Below are positions 21,048 to 32,165 of a stretch of DNA of 64,000 nucleotides, piece after piece. A model generated the notes under the pieces. That model was not told the origin of the DNA. It saw only the letters and a program-made list of their open reading frames with translations, and did no database searches. Every line of letters begins with the position of its first letter. Position 1 is the first letter of the stretch. The stretch comes from Bufo bufo (lineage: Eukaryota > Chordata > Amphibia > Anura > Bufonidae), in NCBI RefSeq assembly GCF_905171765.1, contig NC_053390.1:303684622-303748621 (forward strand). The letters are read 5' to 3'. A program made the position numbers and the translations under genes.

Positions 21048-21092
21048 TTAACCTGATGAAGGGGACATTTTGAGCTCCGAAACGCGTTGTTC
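21048..21092 (+). ncRNA. Hammerhead-like core in PLE right arm
   Basis: Mirror copy of 16518-16562: AAC, CTGATGA (21053-21059), stem II GGGG/CTCC with one mismatch, GAAA (21079-21082), CGCG, TT, GTT. The mismatch weakens stem II compared with the left arm. Confidence 0.4.
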
Positions 21093-21204
21093 TATACATC
21101 TTCATCTTTTATGTAATTAAAGAAGATTCACCCATAAGAGACGTATTGGAGCCTGTGATTTTGCGCCTGATCAGAAACCTCTTCTTCTACAGCATGGCAC
21201 ATGT

Positions 21205-22212
21205 GCAGAGACATGAGAAAAGTTTGAGGAAGTGAGTGCCCCCCTTCCCCCCATCGTCTGTGTCATGCAGGACAGCTGGGAGACAGTGACATTACTCGCT
21301 ATCCTGCATGACACATGTGCAAAGACATGAGTCTCTGGGAAAGCTGAGTGAACCCCTCCCCCTGCCTTTCCATGTTCTTATTATCTGCATTTATGCCTTG
21401 CAGAAAATCAGAGTGACATTGCATGATTAGTGGCAACTCTAGGATCAATATATAGGGGGGCACAGAAGATACACAGTCAAAAATGGGGGGGGGGCACTAA
21501 TAATTTTCACCAGCTAATCATACTACTGTAAAATACAATATACGTTATAGTTCATACACCATGCTGTACAGTATATATAGGATTATAATATATATTGTAT
21601 AGCATGTTTATGAACAATATTGTATATTATACTGTGGCATGGTGTATGGATTATAATGTATGTTGTATGGCATGGTACAAGGATTATAATGTATACTGTA
21701 CATCAAATGTATGAAGGTTACACCATGCCGGACAATATAACCCCTGCGCCATGCTGTACAATAAACAGTATAACCCCTACACAGTGTAGAGGTATACTGT
21801 ATATTGTGTGGCACAGTGTATGCTATTTGTGTATAACAAACATACTCCACATGAAAACTTACAATTACTTGGCTTGACCCTTGGTGATCTCTGATGCCAC
21901 TTTAACTATGTTTCTATGTTTCTATATAAAGGATGTTACACGTCTAGATCCAACTGCTCCACACTAACATTACATAATGGCACCCAGCTTTCCTCCTGTT
22001 CTGAATGGCATATGAATAGCCTGGGAAAGCTGAGTGACCCCCTTCCTCCACCTCCACACACATACACCTCTGCACTGTCCTCAAGTCACTTATTTCATTA
22101 CTGGTCACACTGGTGGGGTTGTGGCAATCCAGAGGAATCATGCGTGGTGGAGCTAGCAGGCGGGAGGCGGAGCTAGAAGGCGGGAGGCAGACTAGGCGGT
22201 GTCCCCTCTGAT
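21205..22212. other. No gene; degenerate repeats
   Basis: 21540-21840 is AT-rich, with many copies of words such as GGATTATAATGTAT and CCATGCTGTACA in both orientations, which looks like a decayed short tandem array. 22148-22190 repeats a GGCGGGAGGCGGAGCTAG-like unit twice. No coding frame is supported. Confidence 0.5.
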
Positions 22213-22744
22213 TGTCACCGCCAGTTCTGTGAGAAGGTCTGTTAGACGTTCTTCTCTACCTCTTGCATGAGGTTCTTTGTTTTGGTTTCACTTTGTCATC
22301 TCCTTTCCTTCTCCCAGCTGTAAACCTATTTACACTAATTGTCTCCCTTTTTATACCCTCCCATACTGCCTCACTTTGCGGTTTATACTTCTTCCTGGAT
22401 GAGTTGTTCATTGCTGGAGGCTTCTACTGCTGATTCCTCAGATAAGTCCTTTTCCTTTATTTGTGTTTCCTTGCTGGCTTGATTCTAGGTGACCCTGACT
22501 CCATCCGTATTAAGTGCAGGGAACCGGTGGTCGTGTCCCCTCACTATTATAGGGTTTTCAGTTGTCACACAGTATAAGGTACGTGGGCATGCAATCGTCT
22601 ACCATAAAGACCTTTGCATGGGCATAGCAGTCAGGGAGAGCGCTAGGGGTTTTATAGGGCTCACCCATATGCTCCTTAGTTTGTGATCAAGCCAGTCGGA
22701 TCTTTATTTATAAGTTCCATCTTTCTGCAACACCGCCCGTGACA
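22213..22744. mobile_element. Solo LTR, 532 bp, with 5-bp TSD
   Basis: The segment starts TGTCACCGCC and ends CCCGTGACA, so the boundary is an inverted TGTCAC/GTGACA of TG...CA type. CTGAT occurs on both sides (22208-22212 and 22745-22749). No internal retroelement sequence is nearby, which fits recombination between two LTRs. The 5-bp duplication suits Ty3/gypsy-like elements or retroviruses; the group cannot be told from the LTR alone. Confidence 0.85.
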
Positions 22745-22749
22745 CTGAT

Positions 22750-23010
22750 ACAGTGTCAGAAGATGTAACTGTATCTATTTTTATAATTGCCGCCGCAATC
22801 TGCAGTTATTGCTTGGCCGCAACTCACTGCAGTTACCTCCTTCCTGGTGGAGACAGAACACTAATGATTGCTTATGTGCTGGGTGCTCTTTTACCAGAAA
22901 AGATTTGGGAATCTCCAAATCTGCTAATAGATTCACTCATCTCTGAATGTAACATACTACCTAATGGAGATATTCTTGCCAGTGTAGCAGCAATTTAATT
23001 ATAAACACTA
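22750..23010. other. No feature recognised
   Basis: Mixed sequence; an 81-codon frame without homology to anything I recognise. Confidence 0.4.
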
Positions 23011-23017
23011 AAAGGGG

Positions 23018-23402
23018 TTGTTCGGGTTCAGAGCTGAACCCAGACATAACCCCTTCTTCCCCCACTCAGCCCCTCTGACATGAGCATCACAACAATTCAT
23101 GCTGTAATGCTCTACCTTGCCCTGTGCTGAACTGCGTAGGGCGAGGACTTTTATATCCGGTGATGTATCCAGTCTCTGCTAGGTGGTGCTCTGCTAGGCA
23201 GCACTGATGGGTGAGCTTTAGCCCTCAGGGCCGGTGACGTCACCAGGAACACTGCTAGGCGGAAGCCTCTGCTTAGTAGAGACCTGGTACTTCATCAGAT
23301 CTAATGAAAAAACCTTGCCCTGGGTGATTCAGATTCTCATCTCAAAGGGGCTAAGTGGGGGAAGAAGGGGATATGTTCGGGTTCAGCTCTGAACCCGGAC
23401 AT
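23018..23402. mobile_element. MITE with self-complementary ends, copy 1
   Basis: Left end TTGTTCGGGTTCAGAGCTGA and right end (complement) ATGTCCGGGTTCAGAGCTGA continue into a shared CCCCTTCTTCCCCC block, giving terminal repeats of about 45 bp that are themselves near-palindromic. A related, truncated copy lies at 63600-63840. No target duplication is clear, so the superfamily is not assigned. Confidence 0.7.
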
Positions 23403-24480
23403 CCTCTGTAACACAACAGGTCTCTAGTTTTAATAAAATTTCTTCCAATTTTAAAGATATTTTTAAAGAAAAGAAACAAAAGTGAAGTAAAAAGCAAATG
23501 GAAAAACTGTGAAGAGGCCGTCACAGGCATCTTGAAATAAGAAACCACTCTAAATCTCACGCAGTGACTTAATGTCGTTACCACGTCGTCACACTGGCTG
23601 GTCATGGTGACATTATTAGGGTTGAGTGAATCGAAGTATTCAGAGTGGACTTTGATTCGAAAATTCTGTGAAAATTTGATTCTCTGCAAAGCTGAATTTC
23701 CTTGTGCTTCGTGGTAACAAATCAATTTCCCTGAAATGGCGGTTAAAAAAAACAACATACTAGGCTCATCCATTTGATGTGCCCATCTGGATTGAAGATC
23801 CCGCACAAAATCTCTTGCGCAGTGACTTATGATGTCACCACGCCAGCCAGCGTGATGAAATCATCATGCACCACGTTAGATTTTGTGATGAATCTTCAAT
23901 CAAGATGGCTTACTCAAATGGATAACGTATAATTTTTGTAATTTTTTCCCCCAACTGATTAACCCCTGGAAGACCAAATTTTTCATCTCAGATGCCGAGA
24001 ACCATGATGAACGCGGCATCAGAGGGGTTTAATAATTGGGGATGGCCCAATCGCTTCTACTTTAATCTACTTACAAAGAAATGTGAAATGTGAAATTTGG
24101 CAAAGCAGCAAATTGAATTCTTGTAAACTTTGCTTATTACTACTAGTGTTGATCGAGCATGCTCGGCCGAACACTAGTTCGGCTCGAGCATCTCAATACT
24201 CGGCCGAATACCGCATGTGCATTAGCCTAGTGCTCGAGTCTCCTCCCCGCACGTTTGTTGGCTGCTACGCAGCCAATAAACATGCAGATAAGTACTGCCC
24301 TTCACTGTAATGCCGTAGCCATGTTCGTTACTGGCATTACAGTGATTGGCTGGCTGGAATGCGTCATCAGGTGCTATATAGCACCCTATGACACGTGTTC
24401 GGCTAAGTGTTAGTCAGGGAGAGCTGTGCTAAAGAAGGGAAAGATAGTGTAGGGAGTGAATTTTTTTTTTTTTTAAGTTG

Positions 24481-24740
24481 AAAGACCCAAAAGTTCTTTT
24501 AAGCACTATTGTTGTCTGTGGCAGCAGCAATCTATATTTTTAGTGCAACCTGCTCTAAATTGCTAAAACTTTACAGACCCAAAAGTCCTTTTAAGGACTA
24601 TTGTTGTGTGTGGCAGCAGCAATATATATTTTTAGCGCAACCTGCACTAAATTGCAAAAATTTACAGACCCAAAAGTCCTTTTATGGACTATTGTGTGTG
24701 GCAGCAATATCTATTTTTAGCTCATCCTGCCCTAAATAGC
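24481..24740. repeat. Tandem repeat, about 92-bp unit, 3 copies
   Basis: The units start with GACCCAAAAGTCCTTTTA and contain GTGGCAGCAGCAAT and CTAAATTGC. They lie close behind the left end of hAT copy 3. Confidence 0.9.
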
Positions 24741-24774
24741 GTGCAGTAGTTAGGCCGCTGCAGACATTATCTGC

Positions 24775-26660
24775 TCTACATCTCCTGTGTAACGTGTGCG
24801 CATCCCAGAAATATCTGTGACATCCAGTGTGACTTTTCCGTAGATGATGTCCAATGCGGACAGTGACATTAACTGCGCTACATCTCCTGTGTAACGTGTG
24901 CACATCAGAAAAATATCAGTGACATCCAGTGTACTTTTTTCGTAGACCGTGTCCGTTGTGGACAGTGACATTACATGGGGGTCAGGGCTGGGACAAGGTC
25001 CACCACCAACAGAGGCTGAGCTGCCCAAGTGCGCCCCCCCCCCCCCCCCCCGGGGCGTTCCTTGTAATTTTACCCCATCCAAAACCCCATCAGACCTCAG
25101 ATCAGACGGAAAAGAATATTATCTTTATTTAAGAACTATCTTACTTCACTTCAGGGCAGACTCTCACACTCTATCCATGCTGGGGCCTGGGCAGGGTCAT
25201 GACACAGTGCTGTGCTGCTGCCTGCTGCTGCCCGCGCTGCTCCCGGTCTCCAGAGGGCGCACATGTGACCTGACTGCGTACAGCGGGTCAGGTCAAAGTG
25301 CGCGCTGTACGCAGCCAGTCAGGCAAGCGACTGAGCAGAGACCAGAGCAGCGGAGCAGCCGAGCCAGGAGGCGGAGCGGGGAGGGAGCACGTAAGTCAGT
25401 GCCAAGTGCTCACTACTCCCTCCGTCCTCCAGCGCGGCCGGCAGCCCGGCAGGCGCGGCAGCAGCAGCGACGTGGACAGTGGCCTGCCTGCCGCCCAGAG
25501 ACTGGGGAGCTGGCCTGCGCCCTGAGGCTGGAGCCTCTCCAGCCTCTGTGTCGGCCCGGCCCTACCTGGGGTACATCTCATATGTAACGTTTCCACATAT
25601 CAAATACCTGTGACATTCCCTGTAATTTTTTATTAGCCACTGTTGACATCAGCAACATTATATGCAGTATTTCTCTTGTGTAACGTTTCCACATCCCAAA
25701 TACCTGTGACATTCCCTGTAATTTTAAATTAGCTGCTGCTGACATCAGCGACATTATCTGCGGTATTTCTCCTGTGTAACGTTTCCACATCCAAAATACC
25801 TGTGAAAATCCCTGTAATTTTTTATTAGCCGCTGGTGACAGCATTGAGATTATTTGCAGTATATCTCCTGTGTGACGTTTCCACATCCAAGATACCTGTG
25901 ACATTTCCTGTAATTTTTTATTAGCCCCTGGTGACATTAGCGACATTATCTGCAGTATTTCTTCTGTGTAATGTTTACACATCCCAAATACCTGTGACAT
26001 TCCCTATAATTTTAAATTAGCTGCTGCTGACATCAGTGACATTATCTGCGGTATTTCTCCTGTGTAACGTTTCCACATCCTAAATACCTCTGACATTCCC
26101 TGTAATTTTATATTAGCCGCTGCTGACATCAGCGACATTATCTGTGGTATATCTCCTGTGTAATGTTTCCACATCCCAAATACCTGTGACATTCCCTGTA
26201 ATTTTAAATTAGCTGCTGCTGACATCAGTGACATTATCTGCGGTATTTTTCCTGTGTAACGATTCCACATCTAAAATACCTGTGACAATCCCTGTAATTT
26301 TTTTATTAGCCGCTGGTGACAGCATTGACATTATTTGCGGTATATCTCCTGTGTGACGTTTCCACATCCAAAATACCTGTGACATTCACTGTAATTTTTT
26401 ATTAGCCGCTGCTGACATCAGCGACATTATTTGCGGTATTTCTCCTGTGTAACGTTTCCACATCCCAAATACCTGTGACATTCCCTATAATTTTATATTA
26501 GCGGCTACTGACATCAGCGACATTATCTGCGGTATTTCTCCTGTGTAACGTTTCCATATTCCAAATACCTGTGATAATCCCTGTAATTTTTTTATTAGCT
26601 GCTGCTGACATCAGCGACATTGTCTGCGGTATATCTCCTGTGTGACGTTTCCACATCCCA
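24775..26660. repeat. Tandem satellite, about 97-bp unit, about 14 copies
   Basis: The unit has the words CTCCTGTGTAACGTTTCCACA, ATACCTGTGACATTCCCTG and GACATCAGCGACATTATCTG. Copies start near 24785 and 24890, then, after a GC-rich insert, at roughly 97-bp spacing from 25580 to 26645. Units differ by scattered substitutions. The minus-strand frames across the array are repeat artefacts. Confidence 0.93.
24981..25563. mobile_element. GC-rich insert in the 97-bp satellite, probably a small hAT
   Basis: It interrupts the satellite between related units. The left edge GTCAGGGCTGGGACAAGG and right edge CGGCCCGGCCCT are weak inverted repeats, and ACATGGGG and ACCTGGGG flank it as a possible 8-bp duplication with one mismatch. 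It holds an 18-base C run at 25027-25050 and CpG-rich sequence. No gene is supported. Confidence 0.4.
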
Positions 26661-26718
26661 AATACCTTTTACTTTTACGCTACTGTATGTGTGACATACT
26701 TTCAAGCATATATAACAT

Positions 26719-27527
26719 TTAAAGGGATTATGTCATCAGAAATGAACCCTATAAGCTAAACATATGGCGATGTCCCTCATAAAAAAGAGATTTATATCAC
26801 CTGTCAATCACTTCAAAATGTGTCCAAGGGGACGTCTCATGGTGAAAGGTGCCCGGCTGCAGCCATCTCGTTTAGGTGCCCAGCGCCGCCTTCTGAGCTG
26901 AAATCGCCGCCCTCCCTTTTCATTCGATCCGCCTACCTCAGGTGACTAAGCTTCCTTGTGCCCAGCCGTGCCCAGCCACGCCCGCCTGTGAAGGAGCCCA
27001 GCACCGCCTATGTCTCCTCCTTTCATCAACGATAGATAGCCGTAATCTCGCGATGCGCGAGCTCGCGCATGCGCAGTTCTTTCCCTGAGGCTGATGCCAG
27101 CACAGGGAAGGAACACTATACCGGCACTGCGCATGCACGAGCTCGCGCATCGCGAGATTATGGCTATCTATTGTTGATGAAAGGAGAAGACATAGGCGGT
27201 GCTGGGCTTCTTCACAGGCGGGCGTGGCTGGGCACAAGGAAGGTTAGTCACCTGAGGTAGGCGGATCGAATGAAAGGGAGGGCGGCGATTTCAGCTCAGA
27301 AGGCGGCGCTGGGCACCTAAACGAGATGGCTGCAGCCAGGCACCTTTCACCATGAGACGTCCCCTTGGACACATTTTGAAGTGATTGACAGGTGATATAA
27401 ACCGCTTTTTTTATTAATATAGAGCCACAGGGGCATCTGATAAACTCACTTTAGGATTCAGTGTTTTACAAGGGACATCGCCATATGTTTAGCTTATAGG
27501 GCTCATTTCTGATGACAGAATCCCTTT
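26719..27527. mobile_element. Foldback element, about 0.8 kb
   Basis: The arms are reverse complements over almost their whole length. Outer ends are AAAGGGATTATGTCATCAGA and its complement, and the inner ends include CTCGCGATGCGCGAGCTCGC. The central spacer near 27080-27120 contains CAGCACAGGGAAGGAAC. The right arm has an extra 60 bp near 27415-27470. Flanks read ATTT and AATA, so a short AT target duplication is possible but not clear. It sits just before the transposase relic. Confidence 0.85.
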
Positions 27528-30059
27528 AATATGAAGAAGGCAAGCAGTAAGAGACAGGGAAGTGGCCGTGATCCTGATGGTGCATGCAGAGGCTGTGGCC
27601 CTGGGTGCGTTGAGACTGTGCCTGCTACCAGAGCAGAAGAAAAACAATCATTCAAGATACCTAGCTTCATGTCCCAGTTTGCAGGGCTGCACAGGACAAT
27701 GCTATCGAAGTCAGACCAGTGCGACCAAGTGGTCAGTTAGATTGTAGCAGATAATGCTTCCAGTCAATTAAGCACCACCCTGTCTTCCACTAATTCCAGT
27801 CTCAGTAGCCAAGAGTCTGGTCAACACAGTCCTCACCCTGATCCTCCTTCCTCCCACAATGGAGAGTCTTGCCAAACAAGTGATCCCACACTCGGATATT
27901 CCGAGGAGCTCTTCTCAACGCCATTCCTTCATTTGGGCCTTTCGACAAGCCCTCTTGAAGAGGAACATGAGAACTTGTGCCCTGATTTCCAAACTCTTGA
28001 GCATCCACAGTCACAAGAAGATGACGGTGGGGAACGGCAATTAGTGTTTTACGAGGTGGATGATATTGATGAGACACAGTTGCCAATAAGTCAACGGCAA
28101 TTAATGTCTCAAGAGGTTGATGATGAGGATGAGACACAGTTGTCAATAACTGAGGATGTTGTTAGGTCAACAAGTCAGGAGGATGAGCATAGTGAGGAAG
28201 TGGAAGAGGAGGTGGTGGACGATGGAGTCACTGACCAAACCTGGGAAGGTGACAAGCCGAGGGAGGACAGCAGTACAGAGGGGGAGGTATCCGCAGCACC
28301 GCAACAGGCTGAAAGAGGCAGTGGTGTGGCAAAAGGGAGAAGGCAGGCCACACCAAACAGGCCAGCATATGTTCTACGGAGCACACTCTTGTGGAAATCT
28401 CCCTTGCGAAGGCGTAGGTGTTCCGCAGTCTGGTGCTTTTTTGAGGAAAGTGCGGATGACAAAAGAATTGTAATTTGCAACCTGTGCCATACAAAAATGA
28501 GCAGGGGCGTGAACACTAGCAACCTCACCACCACCAGCATGATCCGCCACATGGTATCAAAGCACCGTAATAGGTGGGCCGAACGCCTGGGTCCACAATC
28601 TGTGTCTGCGGGTCAGACCACTGCCTCCTCTTCCCCATGTTACGTTCTGGTCAATCCCCTCTTGAAGGCGCAGGCCCGAATGCCTCCCGCCCTGCACCTG
28701 GACCTTTGCAAGCACCATCAGCGACCACATCCACTTCCATGTCCCAGTGCAGCGTACAAATGTCCTTACCCCAGGCATTTGGACGCAAGTGCAAATTCCC
28801 AGCCACCCACCCACAGGCCATAGGTACTACCGACGCCAAGGATTGCGAGCCCTAATTCCATTAGGTTTTACGCAACCACCTACGTTAGTGGTTCCAACCC
28901 CCACTTCTCCTCCTCTGCCTCCTCCTCCACTTCCACCTCAGAATTATCTTCTTGCAGCACCAGTCAGCCATCAGTTGGTAGCTGGAAGCAGTGTAGCATT
29001 GCAGTAGGGAAGTGTCAACAGGCCATGCTTAACCCCTTAAGGACGCAGGGCGTATCGGTACGCCCTATTTCCCGAGTCCTTAAGGACTCAGGGCGTACCG
29101 GTACGTCCTAACTTGAAATCAGTATTCCGGCGCCCGAGGGGTTAAACGGAACGGGATTTCGGCTGAAATCCTTCAGCCGGCATCCTGTGACAACGCCAGG
29201 GGGGGTCATGTGACCCCCCCGTGTCGGCGATCGCAGCAAACCGCAGGTCAATTCAGACCTGCGGTTTGCTGCGCTTTTTGCAGTTTCTGATGCCCGCGGT
29301 CCCTGACCGCGGGGATCAGAAACTTTTGAGTGCCTATAATCAATATTTTTCACCCCCCCCCTGCACCCCTGCACGATTTTATGCCGGCGGGTGGTGCGGG
29401 GGGGGTGTCGCATGCGGTGGGGGCGGTGCGGGAGGCGGGCGGTGCGGCAGGCGGGATCGCGATCCCCCGCCCGCCTCCCCATGAATGATCGTTGGCTTCT
29501 AGTGGTTATACCAGGGTGCCAGCACATTGCTGGCACCCTGGTATAAACGGCTGACATCTATGCAGATGTCAGCCGTTTAACCCTTTCCATACCGCGGTCC
29601 GTACGGACCGCTGTATGGAAAAAGTTAACTGTCGTCGGTCAGGGAGCTCCCTCCCTCTCCATCGGGGGGCTGCTGTGCCTTTGCAGCCCCCCGATGGAGA
29701 GGGAGAGAGCCCCCAGAGAGCCCCCCTCAGCCCTGTGCTTACCCTTCCCCGTCTGCGAAGTTCTGAGCAGACGGGGAGGGTTCCCATGGCAACAGGACGC
29801 CTGCTCAGGCGTCCTGCTGTCCATGGTGCTGAACAGATCTATGCTGAAAGCATAGATCTGTTCAGTGTAAGTAAAATACAGTACAGAACAATATATATTG
29901 TACTGTACTGTATTATACAGACATCAGACCCACTGGATCTTCCAGAACCAAGTGGGTCTGGGTCAAAAAAAAAGTTAAAAAAAGTGAAAAAAGTTAAGAT
30001 AAAAAAAAAAAACATTCATCACTGAATAAAAATTAAAAAAATAAAATACACTACACATA

Positions 30060-30985
30060 TTAGGTATCGCCGCGTCCGTAACGACCTGATCTATAAAACT
30101 GTCATGTTACTTTCCCCGCACGGTGAACACCATAAAAAAATAAAAATAAAAACTATGAGAAAATTGAAATTTTGCCCACCTTACTTCCCAAAAAAGGTAA
30201 TAAAAGTGATCAAAAAAGTCACATGTACGCCAAAATAGTACCAATCAAACCGTCATCTCATCCCGCAAAAATCATACCTTACCCAAGATAATCGCCCAAA
30301 AACTGAAAAAACTATGGCTCTCAGACTAAAGAAACACTAAAACATGATTTTTTTTGTTTCAAAAATGAAATCATTGTGTAAAACTTACATAAATAAAATT
30401 AAAGTATACATATTAGGTATCGTCGCGTCCGTATCGACCGGCTCTATAAGAATATCACATGATCTAACCCCTCAGGTGACCACCGTAAAAAATAAAAAAT
30501 AAAAACGGTGTAAAAAAAGCCATTTTTTGTCATCTTACGTCACAAAAAGTGTAATAACAAGCGAACAAAAAGTCATATGCACCCCAAAATAGTGCCAATT
30601 AAACCGTCATCTCATCCCGCAAAAAATGAGACCCTACTCAAGATAATCGCCCAAAAACTGAAAAAACTATGGCTCTTAGACTATGGAGACACTAAAACTT
30701 TTTTTGGTTTTAAAAATGAAGTTATTGTATAAAACTTACATAAATAAAAAAAAGGTATACATATTAGGTATCGCCGCGTCCGTGACAACCTGCTCTATAA
30801 AATTACCACATGATCTAACCTGTCAGATGAATGTTGTAAATAACAAAAAAAATAAAAACGTGCCAAAAAAGCTATTTCTTGTTACCTTGCCGCACAAAAA
30901 GTGTACTATAGAGCAACCAAAAATCATATGTACCCTAAACTAGTACCAACAAAGCTGCCACCTTATTCCGTACTTTCTAAAATGG
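30060..30985. repeat. Diverged tandem repeat, about 350-bp unit, 3 copies
   Basis: TATTAGGTATCGCCGCGTCC or a close variant starts copies near 30058, 30411 and 30760. Each continues with a run of A-rich sequence and a CCATCTCATCCCGCAAAAA or equivalent block. It lies inside the TTAA-type element. Confidence 0.88.
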
Positions 30986-32165
30986 GGTCACTTTTTTGGA
31001 GTTTCTACTCTAGGGGTGCATCAGGGGGGCTTCAAATGGGACATGGTGTCAAAAAAAACAGTCCAGCAAAACCTGCCTTTCAAAAACCGTATGGCATTCC
31101 TTTCCTTCTGCGCCCTGCTGTGTGCCCGTACAGCGGTTTACGAACACATATTAGGTGTTTCTGTAAACTACAGAATCAGGGCCATAAATAATGAGTTTTG
31201 TTTGGCTGTTAACCCTTGCTTTGTTACTGGAAAAAAAATATTAAAATGGAAAATCTGCCAAAAAAGTGAAATTTTGAAATTGTATCTCTATTTTCCATTA
31301 AATCTTGTGCAACACCTAAAGGGTTAACAAAGTTTGTAAAATCAGTTTTGAATACCTTGAGGGGTGTAGTTTCTTAGATGGGGTCACTTTTATGGAGTTT
31401 CTACTCTAGGGGTGCATCAGGGGGGCTTCAAATGGGACATGGTGTCAAAAAAACAGTCCAGCAAAATCTGGCTTCCAAAAACCATACGGCGCACCTTTCA
31501 CTCTACGCCCCGCTGTGTGGCCATACAGTAGTTTACGGCCACATATGGGGTGTTTCTGTAAACGGCAGAGTCAGGGAAATAAAGATACAGTCTTGTTTGG
31601 CTGTTAACTCTTGCTTTGTTAGTGGAAAAAATGGGTTAAAATGGAAAATTAGGCAAAAAAATGAAATTCTCAAATTTCATCCCCATTTGCCAATAACTCT
31701 TGTGCAACACCTAAAGGGTTAACAAAGTTTGTAAAATCAGTTTTGAATACCTTGAGGGGTGTAGTTTCTTAGATGGGGTCACTTTTATGGAGTTTCTACT
31801 CTAGGGGTGCATCAGGGGGCTTCAAATGGGACATGGTGTCAAAAAAACAGTCCAGCAAAATCAGCCCTCCAAAAACCAAACGGCGCACCTTTCACTCTAC
31901 GCCCTACTGTGTGCCCGTACAGTAGTTTACGGCCACATATGGGGTGTTTCTGTAAACGGCAGAGTCAGGGCAATAAAGATACAGTCTTGTTTAGCTGTTA
32001 ACCCTTGCTTTGTTAGTGGAAAAAATGGGTTAAAATGGAAAATTAGGCAAAAAAATGAAATTCTCAAATTTCATCCCCATTTGCCAATAACTCTTGTGCA
32101 ATACCTAAAGGGTTAACGAAGCTTGTAAAATCAGTTTTGAATACCTTGAGGGGTGTAGTTTATAG
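30985..32165. repeat. Tandem repeat, about 394-bp unit, 3 copies
   Basis: Copies begin with GGGGTCACTTTTATGGAGTT or a close variant near 30984, 31380 and 31775. They contain GGGACATGGTGTCAAAAAAA and end with CACCTAAAGGGTTAAC. The three 96-114-codon frames read from them are the same sequence and not genes. Confidence 0.92.

Larger units (their letters stand above)
16150..21189 (-). mobile_element. Penelope-like element with 14-bp TSD, containing Tc1 copy B
   Basis: AGCATGGCACATGT occurs at 16136-16149 and again at 21191-21204, flanking the element (one further C could extend it to 15 bp). Inside are inverted arms of roughly 400 bp, 16419-16836 and 19206-21190 (the second split by Tc1), plus an RT-endonuclease gene on the minus strand. 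Without Tc1 the element is about 3.4 kb, a usual PLE size. The 270 bp outside the left arm (16150-16418) fits the incomplete extra terminal piece that PLEs often carry. Confidence 0.88.
19206..21190. repeat. PLE inverted arm, right (split by Tc1)
   Basis: Pairs with 16419-16836. The PLE portions are 19206-19389 and 21012-21190. The right arm differs from the left by a few substitutions, including one in the hammerhead stem II. Confidence 0.88.

Noticed and set aside
22150..22190. Short GGCGGGAGGCGGAGCTAG repeats as a promoter GC box cluster
   Set aside because: Only two units, no gene follows, and a solo LTR begins directly after.
25578..26270. Minus-strand frames with MSQVFGMWKRYTGEI repeats
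   Set aside because: They follow the 97-bp satellite and show no selection-like pattern.
31016..32116. Three similar frames of 96-114 codons
   Set aside because: They are the same 394-bp module read three times inside a non-coding element.
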